A stretch of DNA of 64,000 nucleotides from Streptomyces sp. NBC_01460 (GCF_036227405.1 NZ_CP109473.1:1302001-1366000); one strand, 5' to 3'. Positions 42,652 to 52,184 are shown, counted from the first letter of the stretch. A program made the numbers and translations. The notes: generated by a model from the letters alone, not told the origin.

Positions 42652-43491
42652 TCAGCCGCCGGTCGCGAACCCGGGGAAGAGCGTCATCCCGCCGTCGACG
42701 TAGAGCGTCGTCCCCACGACGTAGTCCATGAGGTCGGACGCGAGCAGGACGACGGCGTGGGCGATGTCCTCGGGGTCACCGATCCGGTCGTAGGGGATCA
42801 GCCGCAGGAGGTCCTGGCGTGCCGCCGGGGTCTCCCAGGCGCTGCGGTTGATGGGGGTCCTGATCGCCCCGGGGGCGACGGCGTTCACCCGGATCTTCTC
42901 CGGCGCGAGCTCCTGGGCCAGGGTCTGCATCATCATCTGCACGCCTCCCTTGGAGGAGGCGTAGTTCACGTGCCCCGCCCAGGGGATGAGCTGGTGCACC
43001 GAGCTCATGCAGATGATCTTCCCGGCCGCCCGGGACACCTCCGGGACCACCCCACGCCGACGGAACTCCTTGGCCGCCTCCCGTGCGCACAGGAACTGGC
43101 CCGTGAGGTTGACGTCGAGCACCTTCTGCCACTGGGCGAGGGTCATGTCGGTGAACCTGGCGTCACGCTGCATGCCGGCGTTGGCGACCAGGATGTCGAG
43201 GGTCCCGAAATCCTGGACCGCACGGTCCACCATCGCGGTCACCTGGGTCTCCTGCGACACGTCCGCCTCGTAGGCCACCGCGCGCACCCCGAACGACGTG
43301 ATCTCCTCGACCACCTGCTCGGCGGCGTCCCGATCGCTCACGTAGTTCACGGCCACGTCGGCGCCCGCCCGGCCCAGCGCGATGGCCGTTCCCTTTCCGA
43401 TGCCCGAATTGGCTCCGGTCACCAGTGCCGTCTGGCCCTTCAGCAAGCCGACGGGCAGGCCACCCCGCGCTGCCCCGACGTGGGAATCCAC
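42652..43491 (-). CDS. short-chain dehydrogenase (glucose 1-dehydrogenase-like)
   Basis: A 279-residue classical SDR. The nucleotide loop TGANSGIG is at about 25-32, NAG at 105-107, catalytic Ser in CMSSVHQ, and YASSK (Tyr/Lys). The C-terminal VGTTLYVDGGMTLFPG is intact, unlike the remnant at 3080. The ending resembles Bacillus-type glucose 1-dehydrogenases. It lies 34 bp upstream of cydA on the same strand, so it may be co-transcribed with the oxidase genes. The first 18 residues are extra relative to the family; a later start is possible. Confidence 0.85.
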   Translation of the reverse strand: MDSHVGAARGGLPVGLLKGQTALVTGANSGIGKGTAIALGRAGADVAVNYVSDRDAAEQVVEEITSFGVRAVAYEADVSQETQVTAMVDRAVQDFGTLDILVANAGMQRDARFTDMTLAQWQKVLDVNLTGQFLCAREAAKEFRRRGVVPEVSRAAGKIICMSSVHQLIPWAGHVNYASSKGGVQMMMQTLAQELAPEKIRVNAVAPGAIRTPINRSAWETPAARQDLLRLIPYDRIGDPEDIAHAVVLLASDLMDYVVGTTLYVDGGMTLFPGFATGG

Positions 43492-43820
43492 GATGCCCTG
43501 TCTCCTCGCTGCGCCGCTCCGGCCCGCCCGGCTGCTGCCCGGGAGGCGGGGCTCAGGGAATCACCGGGCGTACGTGGCTCCGGCTCCGGCGGGCCGCTGC
43601 TGGGCCATCCGGCGGAGCGGCTTCCCCCGGTCGGCCGAGTACGGCGCCCGCGTTCATGTGGACCGCCATGGACCGCCATGCCGTGAAGCCCCGTCGGAGT
43701 ACGGGTATCGCGCACCGCGACGTTGCCGGGCATCGGCGGCTCTCTCCCGCCGCCCCGCCGGGCAGCGGACACCTTGTCACCGACGGGTGCCGGCGGCGTA
43801 CATCCGCACCGTGCCCCCGC
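43492..43820. other. 329-bp gap between SDR start and TetR stop
   Basis: No gene supported. It contains a perfect tandem 10-mer (GACCGCCATG twice, 43661-43680) and, further right, GGGTAT preceded by GTGA 16 nt upstream, which resembles a sigma-B-type promoter on the plus strand, though no plus-strand gene follows within 700 bp. It presumably carries the minus-strand SDR-cydAB promoter. Confidence 0.35.
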
Positions 43821-44381
43821 TCAGCCGGTCTCCGTCAGGGCTGCGTGGGCGGCGGCGAGGATCTCCTCGGAGAGCGGGGAGCCCTTCGTGGCCCGGGACA
43901 GGACCAGCGCGCCGAACAGGGTGCAGAGGCGGGCGATGCCGTCCTGGTCGTCGGTGGCGAGGAAGCCGGCGAAGTCGGCCACGCCCTGGGTGTAGACGCG
44001 ACGGGCCTCGCGCTCACCGCCCTCGCGCGCGACATCGGTGGCGAGCCCGGCGACCGGGCAGCCGTCCGCCGGGTCGTCGCGGTGCTCGACGGAGAGGTAC
44101 GTGCCGATCAGCGCCTGCTGGGCGGCCTCGCGCTCCCCGTCGTAGCGCTCGAGCCCGGCACCGTGGCGTCGGGCGAGCTCGGCGAAGGCGTGGGCGGTGG
44201 CCTCGTCGACGAGCGCCTCCTTGGAGGCGAACTGCTTGTAGAAGGCGCCGTGGGTCAGACCGGCCGCCTTCATCAGGTCGGCGACGCTGACGTGCGTCCC
44301 CTGCTCCCGGAACAGCCGGGACGCGGTGTCCACCACCCGCCGGCGGTTCTCCTCCGCCTGTGCCTGCGATACGCGGCCCAT
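43821..44381 (-). CDS. TetR-family transcriptional repressor
   Basis: A 186-residue regulator. HTH at about 8-50: NRRRVVDTASRLFREQGTHV, VADLMKAAGLTHGAFYKQF, SKEALVDEAT. The ligand domain carries one Cys in DGCPVAGLATDVAR. The start at 44381 is preferred to the ATG at 44387 because the only Shine-Dalgarno, GGGAG, touches the first ATG and is 6 nt from the second. It is divergent from an SDR-aldo/keto reductase-quinone oxidoreductase operon, across two palindromes, and very likely represses it in response to an electrophile or quinone (inference). Confidence 0.87.
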   Translation of the reverse strand: MGRVSQAQAEENRRRVVDTASRLFREQGTHVSVADLMKAAGLTHGAFYKQFASKEALVDEATAHAFAELARRHGAGLERYDGEREAAQQALIGTYLSVEHRDDPADGCPVAGLATDVAREGGEREARRVYTQGVADFAGFLATDDQDGIARLCTLFGALVLSRATKGSPLSEEILAAAHAALTETG

Positions 44382-44411
44382 GACCATCTCCCGATTGGAT
44401 GTCGACTGGCA

Positions 44412-44451
44412 TCTATCATAGACCCGTGCTTAGATTGCATGCATAATCTAA
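44412..44451. promoter_or_regulatory. paired TetR operators in a divergent promoter
   Basis: Two dyads lie in the 115-bp gap between the TetR gene and the SDR gene: TCTATCATAGA (44412-44422, 5-1-5) and TTAGATT-8 bp-AATCTAA (44430-44451), whose centre GCATGCAT is itself palindromic. Their position suggests one controls each divergent gene. Confidence 0.65.
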
Positions 44452-44496
44452 TTTGCCGCGGGTGGCCGACGGCGCCCGCCAGGACGAGGAGCCGGC

Positions 44497-45189
44497 ATGG
44501 AACTGAAGAACGCGGTCGCGGTGGTCACCGGTGCCAACCGGGGGCTCGGGCGGCACCTGTCCGCCCAGCTCGTGGAGCGTGGGGCGAAGGTGTACGGCGC
44601 GGCTCGACGCCCCGGGACGGTCGACGTGCCGGGCGTCATCCCGCTGCGGCTGGACGTCACGGACGAGGCGTCGGTACGGGAGGCCGCCCGTGTGGCGTCC
44701 GACGCGACCCTGCTGATCAACAACGCGGGCATCTCGACCGGCGCGACGCTGATCGGAGGCGACGTGGAGGAGGTGCGCCGGGAGATGGAGACCAACTTCT
44801 TCGGCCCGCTCGCCGCGACCCGCGCCTTCGCCCCCGTCATCGAGGGCAACGGCGGCGGCGCCGTACTCAACGTCCTGTCCGCCCTGTCCTGGTTCCACCC
44901 GGCCGGCCTCGGCTCCTACGCGGCCTCCAAGGCCGCCGCCTGGGCGCTGAGCGACGCGACCCGTGAGGAGCTGGCGCCGCGCGGGATCACCGTCTCGGCG
45001 CTGCACGTCGGTTACATGGACACCGACATGGCCGCCGGTGTGCCCGCCGTTCAGAAGGTCGCCGCAGCCGACGTCGCGGCCCAGGCCCTTCACGGCATCG
45101 AGACCGGCCTGCCCGAGATCCTCGCCGACGAGACCAGCCGGTACGTCAAGCAGAGTCTGTCCGCGGCACCCCGGCCGAACGCGGGCTGA
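44497..45189 (+). CDS. short-chain dehydrogenase
   Basis: A 230-residue classical SDR. TGANRGLG is at 11-18, INNAG near 76-80, catalytic Ser in LSALSW, and SYAASK (Tyr/Lys). It is a short form with a simple C-terminus, as in YueD/FabG-like carbonyl reductases. Ribosome site GAGGAG. First gene of the three-gene oxidoreductase operon that TetR faces. Confidence 0.88.
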   Translation: MELKNAVAVVTGANRGLGRHLSAQLVERGAKVYGAARRPGTVDVPGVIPLRLDVTDEASVREAARVASDATLLINNAGISTGATLIGGDVEEVRREMETNFFGPLAATRAFAPVIEGNGGGAVLNVLSALSWFHPAGLGSYAASKAAAWALSDATREELAPRGITVSALHVGYMDTDMAAGVPAVQKVAAADVAAQALHGIETGLPEILADETSRYVKQSLSAAPRPNAG

Positions 45190-45248
45190 GCTCACCCCTC
45201 CACCCCGGCGCGACCGAATTCCCACCCTCACGCACGTAAGGACACCTG

Positions 45249-46304
<1,056 letters not shown>

Positions 46305-46439
46305 GGGGTGAACGCCGCTGAGGACGCGGCACGCCCACCCCGCAGCCAGGAGAACGACACGAACTGTCTCGTGCCGGCAGGAGGCCGGGACGAGCGGAGA
46401 CCCGCCCTCTCAGGGACGGAACACGGAACGGAGACGACG

Positions 46440-47444
46440 ATGAGGGCCTTCACGGTCGAGAGGTACGGCGATCCAGCCGGCATGCGCGAGGCCGAGCTGC
46501 CCGACCCGGAGGTGGGCGCCGACGACGTCCTGGTCACGATCCACGCGGCGGGCGTCAACCCGCTGGACCTCAGGATCCGCAAGGGAGACTTCAAGGCGTT
46601 CCTGCCCTACCGTCTCCCGCTCGTGCTGGGGAACGACCTCGCCGGGACGGTCGTCCGGGTCGGCCCGTCCGTCACCCGCTTCGCGGTGGGCGACGAGGTC
46701 TACGCCCGGCCCGACAAGGACCGCATCGGCACCTTCGCCGAACTCCTCGCCGTTCACCAGGACGACCTGGCACCCAAGCCGGCCACCCTCACCATGGCCG
46801 AGGCCGCCTCCCTCCCCCTGGTCGCCCTGACCGCCTGGCAGGCGCTGGTCGAGCGGGCACGCGTGCAGCCCGGCCAGAAGGTCCTCGTCCACGCGGGCGC
46901 AGGCGGCCTCGGCTCGATCGCCGTCCAGCTGGCGAAGGCGCTGGGCGCGCACGTGGCCACCACGGTGAGCACCGCCAAGGTCGACCTGGTCAAGGGCCTC
47001 GGCGCGGACGTCGTCGTCGACTACCGCACGCAGGACTTCGAAGAGCTCCTCAACGGCTACGACGTCGTCCTCGACAGCCTCGGCGGCGAGAACCTCGCCA
47101 AGTCCCTGCGCGTGCTCAAGCCCGGCGGAACGGCCATCAGCGTCGCGGGCCCGCCCGACCCGGCCTTCGCTCGCGAACTCGGCGTGAACCCGATCCTCCG
47201 CCTGGCCATGACCGCCCTCAGTTTCAGGACCCGGCGCAGCGCGAAACGTCACGGTGTGACGTACTCGTTCCTGTTCATGAAGGCCGGCGGCGACCAACTG
47301 CGCGAACTCACCTCCCTCGTCGACGCGGGGAAGATCCGCCCCGTCGTCGACCGCGTCTTCCCCTTCGACGAAACCCTTCAGGCGATGGAGTACGTCGAAG
47401 AGGGGCGGACGAAGGCCGGCAAGGTCGTCGTCGCGATGACGTGA
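46440..47444 (+). CDS. NADP-dependent quinone oxidoreductase (zinc-free MDR)
   Basis: A 334-residue medium-chain dehydrogenase/reductase. The N-terminal GroES-like part has GVNPLDLRIRKG and GNDLAGTVVRVG; the Rossmann loop is VHAGAGGLGSIAVQLAKALGA. The structural/catalytic zinc Cys residues are absent, so it belongs to the zeta-crystallin/QOR branch that reduces quinones or enones with NADPH. The ATG at 46440 has GGAG upstream; the frame back to 46308 lies in the intergenic region. Third gene of the operon. Confidence 0.88.
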   Translation: MRAFTVERYGDPAGMREAELPDPEVGADDVLVTIHAAGVNPLDLRIRKGDFKAFLPYRLPLVLGNDLAGTVVRVGPSVTRFAVGDEVYARPDKDRIGTFAELLAVHQDDLAPKPATLTMAEAASLPLVALTAWQALVERARVQPGQKVLVHAGAGGLGSIAVQLAKALGAHVATTVSTAKVDLVKGLGADVVVDYRTQDFEELLNGYDVVLDSLGGENLAKSLRVLKPGGTAISVAGPPDPAFARELGVNPILRLAMTALSFRTRRSAKRHGVTYSFLFMKAGGDQLRELTSLVDAGKIRPVVDRVFPFDETLQAMEYVEEGRTKAGKVVVAMT

Positions 47445-47522
47445 GGGCGGGAACGGGCCCCGGAGCAACCACTCACGCCGGTGGGACCAGCGGGAGCCGT
47501 CCGTCGGCGGGCCGACCCGCCG

Positions 47523-47594
47523 ACGGACCGGTACGGCCACCTCACGCAGGACGGGCAGGAGCGCTGCCGTCAGGTCGTCGAGGCGGCCGTAGGT
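47523..47594 (+). pseudogene. probable remnant of a tyrosine recombinase C-terminus
   Basis: 24 codons read TDRYGHLTQDGQERCRQVVEAAVG. In phage-type integrases of actinomycetes the nucleophile tyrosine lies in exactly such a tail (...DxYGHLxPDxxDR...AVDAxxG). The rest of the integrase is missing and no attachment repeats or tRNA were seen. The match is short, so it could be chance. Confidence 0.4.
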
Positions 47595-47604
47595 CCCTAC
47601 ATAC

Positions 47605-48966
47605 TCAGGCCAGCCCGAGTGACCTCAGGACGCTGCGCTGACGCGCACTCGGATCGGCCGGCCAGTAGATGTAGCAGACTCCGCCCGTCCCGCCCCTGAC
47701 CGCGCCGTTCGCGTCGTAGCGCTTGGTCCTCAGCCAGATATTTTCCCACTCGCGCCGTCGATAGACCCGGCGCACCGCGTCGTTGGACGGTGATGCGGGG
47801 TCGTTGGCGATCACGTCGCCGTCGGCCGTGAAGCCGATGACCGTCATCAGGTGGCCGGACGTGCCGTAACCCGCCCCCGTCAGCTCGTCCTTGACGAACG
47901 ACTGGGACGTGATGACCGGGATGCCCGCGCCGATCAGCTTCTCCAGATCGGCCAGCGATCCGAGCCGGGTGACCACGGCGTTCATGTCCTTGTAGGTCGC
48001 GGCGTAGGCGGCGTTGAAGGGCCAGTTGCCACATCCGTCGTACTGGTAGTCGAAGGTGTTGCGGGCCGCGTGGCAGACCTGCGGGTCGGCGATGCCCGGC
48101 TTGACCCAGGCCAGGTCCTCCGGGGTGGGCCTGCGCCCCCAGGACTCGATGATCATCTGCGAGGAGGTCGGGCTGCACCAGGCCTCGCCGCCGTTGTCGT
48201 ACTCCGGGTACTGCCCCACATGGACGTTCTGTGAGTAGCGGGGCACGGCGAGCTCCCGGGCGATGCCCGGTGCGGTGGCGGGCACGGTGAAGCGGTCCGG
48301 GATGTCCGAGGCCATGGCGCCGACCCGGTGGACCGTCGGTGTGAGGCGGGTGCCCGGGGTGCGGTGGAGGGTGAGCCTCAGGCGGTACGACACCAGCCGC
48401 AGGCCGCTGGCCGCGTCGTCCAGGGAGAAGGTGTCGGTCCAGATGGTGCTCCGGCCGTCGGTCTGGTCGTCCACCGAGGTGCGGCGGATGTCCGTGTCAC
48501 CGGCGGCCCAGCGGCCCATCACGTACCAGGGCGTGTCCGTCCCGTCCGAGTAGCCGCCGCGCAGCTCGATCTGGATCCAGGTGCCCTGCGGGGTGTGGGC
48601 GTTCCAGGAGGCGATCACCTCGGTGGCGGGTACGTCCGGGCGGTGGACCGGGGAGGTCCAGGTGGCGTACTCCCACGTGCTGGTGGTGCCGGTGTGCGGG
48701 TCGGCGTAGTCGGTGGTTCCGACGGGGGCGGAGATCACCAGCCCCGGCCGGCGTCCGGCGACGGCGCGGGTGCCGGCCGACGAGCCGAAGCGCCAGTCGG
48801 TGTACGAGGTCCAGAAGCGGTTGTCCACGAGCGAGGCTGCCGCCGGGGCTGAGGGGGTACGGGTGGGGGCGGCGCTCGCCGGGCCGGCGGAGGCCACGGT
48901 GCTTGCCCCGGCCGCCGCCGCGAGCGCGGCGGTCAGCACGGTCCTGCGTGAAGTCGGTCTGGTCAT
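47605..48966 (-). CDS. secreted C39-family cysteine peptidase
   Basis: A 453-residue exported protein. A Tat-like signal (SRRTVLTAALAAAAG through ASA-AP) covers residues 1-33. A beta-rich N-terminal half of about 220 residues follows (FWTSYTDWRFGSSAGT, STWEYATWTSPV). The C-terminal C39_2 papain-like domain has the catalytic Cys in GGEAWCSPTSSQMI, His in GTSGHLMTVIGF and Asp in VIANDPAS. Likely an extracellular cysteine peptidase or transpeptidase; the specificity is unknown. The ATG at 48966 starts the signal; the frame upstream has no coding character. Confidence 0.83.
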   Translation of the reverse strand: MTRPTSRRTVLTAALAAAAGASTVASAGPASAAPTRTPSAPAAASLVDNRFWTSYTDWRFGSSAGTRAVAGRRPGLVISAPVGTTDYADPHTGTTSTWEYATWTSPVHRPDVPATEVIASWNAHTPQGTWIQIELRGGYSDGTDTPWYVMGRWAAGDTDIRRTSVDDQTDGRSTIWTDTFSLDDAASGLRLVSYRLRLTLHRTPGTRLTPTVHRVGAMASDIPDRFTVPATAPGIARELAVPRYSQNVHVGQYPEYDNGGEAWCSPTSSQMIIESWGRRPTPEDLAWVKPGIADPQVCHAARNTFDYQYDGCGNWPFNAAYAATYKDMNAVVTRLGSLADLEKLIGAGIPVITSQSFVKDELTGAGYGTSGHLMTVIGFTADGDVIANDPASPSNDAVRRVYRRREWENIWLRTKRYDANGAVRGGTGGVCYIYWPADPSARQRSVLRSLGLA

Positions 48967-49182
48967 GGGCGAGACCCCCGGTCGTTGAGCGGATTGGGGC
49001 TGCGGGTGCCGATCGGTGGGCCAACTATCGCGGGTCGGGGCGGCATCCGGCCAGTGATTCGGGCCGTGCCGCGTGAGCAATATTGGTCTGGTCCACTGGC
49101 GTGACCTGGGCGAGGGCCGAGGAGCGGCCCGGTCGTGACCCTGAGAAGGAGTGCCGGGACGCGTGCCGGGGCCGGGCCCCGT

Positions 49183-49222
49183 GGGCTCACGGGCTCACGG
49201 GCTCACGGGCTCACGGGCTCTC
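49183..49222. repeat. tandem 8-bp repeat GGGCTCAC (four perfect, one imperfect copy)
   Basis: Copies begin at 49183, 49191, 49199, 49207 and 49215; the last is GGGCTCTC. The array ends 13 bp before the start codon of the following gene and is expected to vary in copy number by slippage. Confidence 0.9.
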
Positions 49223-49235
49223 ATAGGGTGGGGGC

Positions 49236-49850
49236 ATGAACGACCTGGCGGACCACGCGCGCCGGCTGCGCGCCCTGCCCCCGTCCTGCGGTCCGGTGCG
49301 GCTGGTCGCGGTCGACGGTCACGCGGGGTCCGGCAAGAGCACCTTCGCCGGCCGCCTGGCCGCCGCGCTCGGCGGCGCCCCCGTACTGCACCTCGACGAC
49401 CTGGCCACGCACGAGGAGCTCTTCGACTGGACGGACCGCCTGCGGGCGCAGGTCCTGGACCCGCTGTCCCGCGGAGAGTCCGCGCGGTACGCCCCCTACG
49501 ACTGGACGGCCCGGCGCTTCGGTCCGCCGAGGACCCTGGGCCCCGCCCCCGTGACCCTGATCGAGGGCGTCGGGGCCGGCCGGGCCGCGGTGCGGCCGTT
49601 CCTCGCGGGGCTGCTGTGGATGGAGGGTGACAGCGAGGCCTCCTGGGAGCGCGGCAGACTCCGTGACGGCCCCGGGCTCACGGAGTTCTGGGACGGCTGG
49701 ACCGCGGCGGAGCGGCGGCATTTCGCCGACGACCCCTCCGCTCCCTTCGCGGACGTGGTGGTGCGGCAGATACCCACGGGATACACGTGGCTGGAAGGGC
49801 CTCACCCGACAGCGGGGGCGAGTCGGATCATCACGGACAGTGAAGCTTGA
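49236..49850 (+). CDS. uridine-kinase-like P-loop protein
   Basis: A 204-residue P-loop NTPase. Walker A GHAGSGKST is at about 28-36, a DDL motif near 54, and a lid-like region with ERGRLRDG. The length and the VTLIEGVGAGRAAV strand fit the uridine kinase/phosphoribulokinase-like superfamily often annotated 'uridine kinase' in Streptomyces. The phosphate acceptor is unknown. Translation starts immediately after a tandem octamer array that may tune expression. Confidence 0.8.
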   Translation: MNDLADHARRLRALPPSCGPVRLVAVDGHAGSGKSTFAGRLAAALGGAPVLHLDDLATHEELFDWTDRLRAQVLDPLSRGESARYAPYDWTARRFGPPRTLGPAPVTLIEGVGAGRAAVRPFLAGLLWMEGDSEASWERGRLRDGPGLTEFWDGWTAAERRHFADDPSAPFADVVVRQIPTGYTWLEGPHPTAGASRIITDSEA

Positions 49851-49863
49851 GGTACTCCATACC

Positions 49864-49925
49864 GACCAGTAGGAAAAAGCGCCGGAGCGGCCCCAACTCG
49901 GCTTGACCGAGGGGCCGTACTGGTC
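49864..49925 (+). ncRNA. candidate structured RNA element
   Basis: In the 366-bp gap before the AAA ATPase gene, GACCAGTA (49864-49871) pairs perfectly with TACTGGTC (49918-49925). Inside, CGGCCCC (49888-49894) pairs with GGGGCCG (49911-49917), with an inner TCGG/CCGA, so two helices stack directly on the 3' side. An A-rich loop GGAAAAAGCG lies on the 5' side. A strong hairpin follows 42 nt downstream. This looks like a small RNA or leader, but it matches no family I can name, and the strand is assigned from the downstream terminator only. Confidence 0.4.
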
Positions 49926-49967
49926 CTACGTTCTCAATGTGCGGCTTTTCGGAGCCCCGACAGACGC

Positions 49968-50003
49968 GAAGCCCCCGGTCGTTCCCCCGTGACCGGGGGC
50001 TTC
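49968..50003. terminator. strong 13-bp hairpin
   Basis: GAAGCCCCCGGTC (49968-49980) and GACCGGGGGCTTC (49991-50003) are perfect complements around a 10-nt loop, 118 bp after the P-loop gene and 213 bp before the AAA gene. It probably ends transcription from the P-loop gene or the candidate RNA. Confidence 0.75.
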
Positions 50004-50216
50004 GTCCTGCCCTCCCGCACCCTTCGGACCGGGCCCCCTCTCACCCTCGGTCACCACCGGTGAAGCGCCGGTATCGCACTTAACCGCTCACTCCCTGTGC
50101 AGGTACGATGCGTCTCGGTGTGGTCAATTCCCGTCCCGGGCGCGGTGATTAGGTGCGTCGCGCTGGGCATGCTGTGCGGGCGGGGCATTCTGGGGGCACG
50201 GTTTGTGGGGGACCTG

Positions 50217-52124
50217 ATGGACATCGGCACGCCGGGCACACAGGCCCCGGCCGACCTTGCCTGGCTGCGCGGGGTGGACGCCTACACCATGGGCGCGTAC
50301 CCGCAGGCCGAGGACGAGTTCAGGACCGCGGTACGCATCGATCCCGGGATGGCGGACGGCTGGCTGGGCCTGCACGCGCTGCGGATCGACACCACCACGG
50401 CCCTGTTACGCATGTACCGCCATCGCGAGCGCTTCGGCGAACAGCGCGGGCGCCATCGCCGTACGCTCAACTCCTGGTACTGGCTGGGGTGGTGGGTGCA
50501 GCCGGTGCTGGAGAGCCCGCGCGACCTGCTCCTCGCGCACGCCTCGCACTGGCTCGACGGCCGCCATGTTCCGGAGCTGGACCGGGCGTTGGCGGGGCTG
50601 CCGCCGGTCGACGCCGACCCCCAGGTGCGGTTCCTGCACGCCTGCCGCTCCTACCTGGTCAAGGACTGGGACCAGCTCGTGCGCACCACGGAGCAGCTCA
50701 CCGACGATCCGCTGCTCGGCATCGAGGCGGGGCTCTTCGGCGGCATGGCCCGGGTGCGCCTGGAGATGTACGGGCAGGCGGAGCCCCTCCTGTCCGCAGC
50801 TCTGATGCGCTGTCGCAGCGAGCAGCCCCAGCGCAAGGAGCTCCGCTACTGGCTGGCGCGGGCCCACGAGGGCACCGGACGCAGCGCGGCGGCGCTGCCG
50901 CTGTACCGGGCGGTGCACCGGGTGGACCCGGCCTTCATGGACACCTCGGCCCGGCTCGCGGCGATCTCCGAGGGGGACGGTTACGACGAGGCCGCCGATC
51001 TCGCCCCGGTCTCGCTGGCCGGCTTCGGTTCGGACAGTGCGGGGACGGAGGCCCGGACGGACGGGGACACGGCACTCGGCACCGATCTGGCGGACGGCCG
51101 TGAGCCCTGGCTCGGCGGCGACCCGCAGGTCCTGCCCGGGGCCGTGCTGCCGTCGTCCGCGCCCGTCGCCGGCGGGGCGCGGGTGAAGCCGGGGGCACCG
51201 CGGGCCGCCGTCTTCCCCGCGGGGCCGAGCGACCCGGCCATGCTCGCCCAGGCCTTGGCCGAGCTCGAGCGCATGGTCGGGCTGGAGCCCGTGAAGCGCC
51301 AGGTCAAGGCCCTGTCCGCGCAGCTCGCCATGGCGCGCCTGCGGGCGGAGCAGGGCCTGCCGGTGCAGCCGCCGAAGCGCCACTTCGTCTTCTCCGGCCC
51401 GTCCGGGACGGGCAAGACCACCGTCGCCCGCATCCTGGGCAGGGTGTTCTACGCACTCGGGCTCCTCGGCGGCGACCATCTGGTGGAGGCCCAACGCTCC
51501 GATCTGGTCGGCGAGTTCCTCGGGCAGACGGCGGTGAAGGCCAACGAGCTGATCGATTCGGCGCTCGGTGGTGTGCTGTTCGTCGACGAGGCGTACAGCC
51601 TCTCCAACTCCGGTTACAGCAAGGGCGACGCGTACGGCGACGAGGCCCTGCAGGTGCTCCTCAAGCGGGCCGAGGACAACAGGGACCATCTGGTCGTCAT
51701 CCTCGCCGGCTACCCGGAGGGCATGGACCGGCTGCTCTCCACCAATCCGGGGCTGTCCTCGCGCTTCACGACGCGCGTCGACTTCCCGAGCTACCGTCCC
51801 CTCGAACTCACCGCGATCGGCGGGGTGCTGGCCGCCGAGAACGGCGACGTGTGGGACGAGGAGTCCCTCGACGAGCTGCGCAGCATCAGCGGGCACGTGG
51901 TCGACCAGGGCTGGATCGACGAGCTGGGCAACGGCCGTTTCCTGCGCACCCTGTACGAGAAGAGCTGCGCCTACCGCGATCTGCGGCTGTCCGGATACGC
52001 CGCCGCGCCGACCCGCGACGATCTGGCCACCCTGCGGCTGCCGGACCTGATGCAGGCGTACGGCGAGGTGCTGTCCGGGCGGAGCTCCATGGACCGCGGG
52101 ACGCAGGAGCCCGGGGCGCTGTGA
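50217..52124 (+). CDS. EccA/CbbX-like AAA+ ATPase with TPR N-terminus
   Basis: A 635-residue protein. TPR-like helical repeats cover about 1-290 (AYTMGAYPQAEDEFRTAVRIDP is the first). A Gly/Pro/Asp-rich linker follows at 290-350, then a CbxX/CfqX AAA+ domain with Walker A GPSGTGKTT near 394-402, Walker B GVLFVDEAY and the pore-type LVGEFLGQTAVKA. Domain order equals that of EccA, the cytosolic ATPase of type VII secretion, but no other ESX genes are nearby. The ATG at 50217 has GGGGGA upstream; the earlier part of the frame (from 50097) is Cys/Val-rich and not convincing. A conserved Streptomyces gene, role unknown. Confidence 0.85.
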   Translation: MDIGTPGTQAPADLAWLRGVDAYTMGAYPQAEDEFRTAVRIDPGMADGWLGLHALRIDTTTALLRMYRHRERFGEQRGRHRRTLNSWYWLGWWVQPVLESPRDLLLAHASHWLDGRHVPELDRALAGLPPVDADPQVRFLHACRSYLVKDWDQLVRTTEQLTDDPLLGIEAGLFGGMARVRLEMYGQAEPLLSAALMRCRSEQPQRKELRYWLARAHEGTGRSAAALPLYRAVHRVDPAFMDTSARLAAISEGDGYDEAADLAPVSLAGFGSDSAGTEARTDGDTALGTDLADGREPWLGGDPQVLPGAVLPSSAPVAGGARVKPGAPRAAVFPAGPSDPAMLAQALAELERMVGLEPVKRQVKALSAQLAMARLRAEQGLPVQPPKRHFVFSGPSGTGKTTVARILGRVFYALGLLGGDHLVEAQRSDLVGEFLGQTAVKANELIDSALGGVLFVDEAYSLSNSGYSKGDAYGDEALQVLLKRAEDNRDHLVVILAGYPEGMDRLLSTNPGLSSRFTTRVDFPSYRPLELTAIGGVLAAENGDVWDEESLDELRSISGHVVDQGWIDELGNGRFLRTLYEKSCAYRDLRLSGYAAAPTRDDLATLRLPDLMQAYGEVLSGRSSMDRGTQEPGAL

Positions 52125-52167
52125 CACGGCCGCCGGGCGGCCCCGGCGGGGCCGCCCGGCGGCCGTG
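52125..52167. terminator. perfect 20-bp hairpin between convergent genes
   Basis: The 20 bases 52125-52144 are perfectly complementary to 52148-52167 with a 3-nt loop. It starts on the base after the AAA gene stop and ends 17 bp before the stop of the convergent hemolysin-family gene, serving both. Confidence 0.85.
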
Positions 52168-52184
52168 ACGACCAGCCCCGGGTG

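Noticed and set aside
43425..44966. 513-residue plus-strand frame covering the TetR gene and SDR start
   Set aside because: It is antisense to TetR and out of frame with the SDR, and contains no family motif.
49183..49222. CRISPR array
   Set aside because: Units are 8 bp with no spacers; it is a simple tandem repeat.
50217..52124. Evidence for a type VII secretion locus
   Set aside because: Only the EccA-like ATPase is present; no EccB-E, WXG100 or mycosin genes are nearby, so a secretion system is not claimed.
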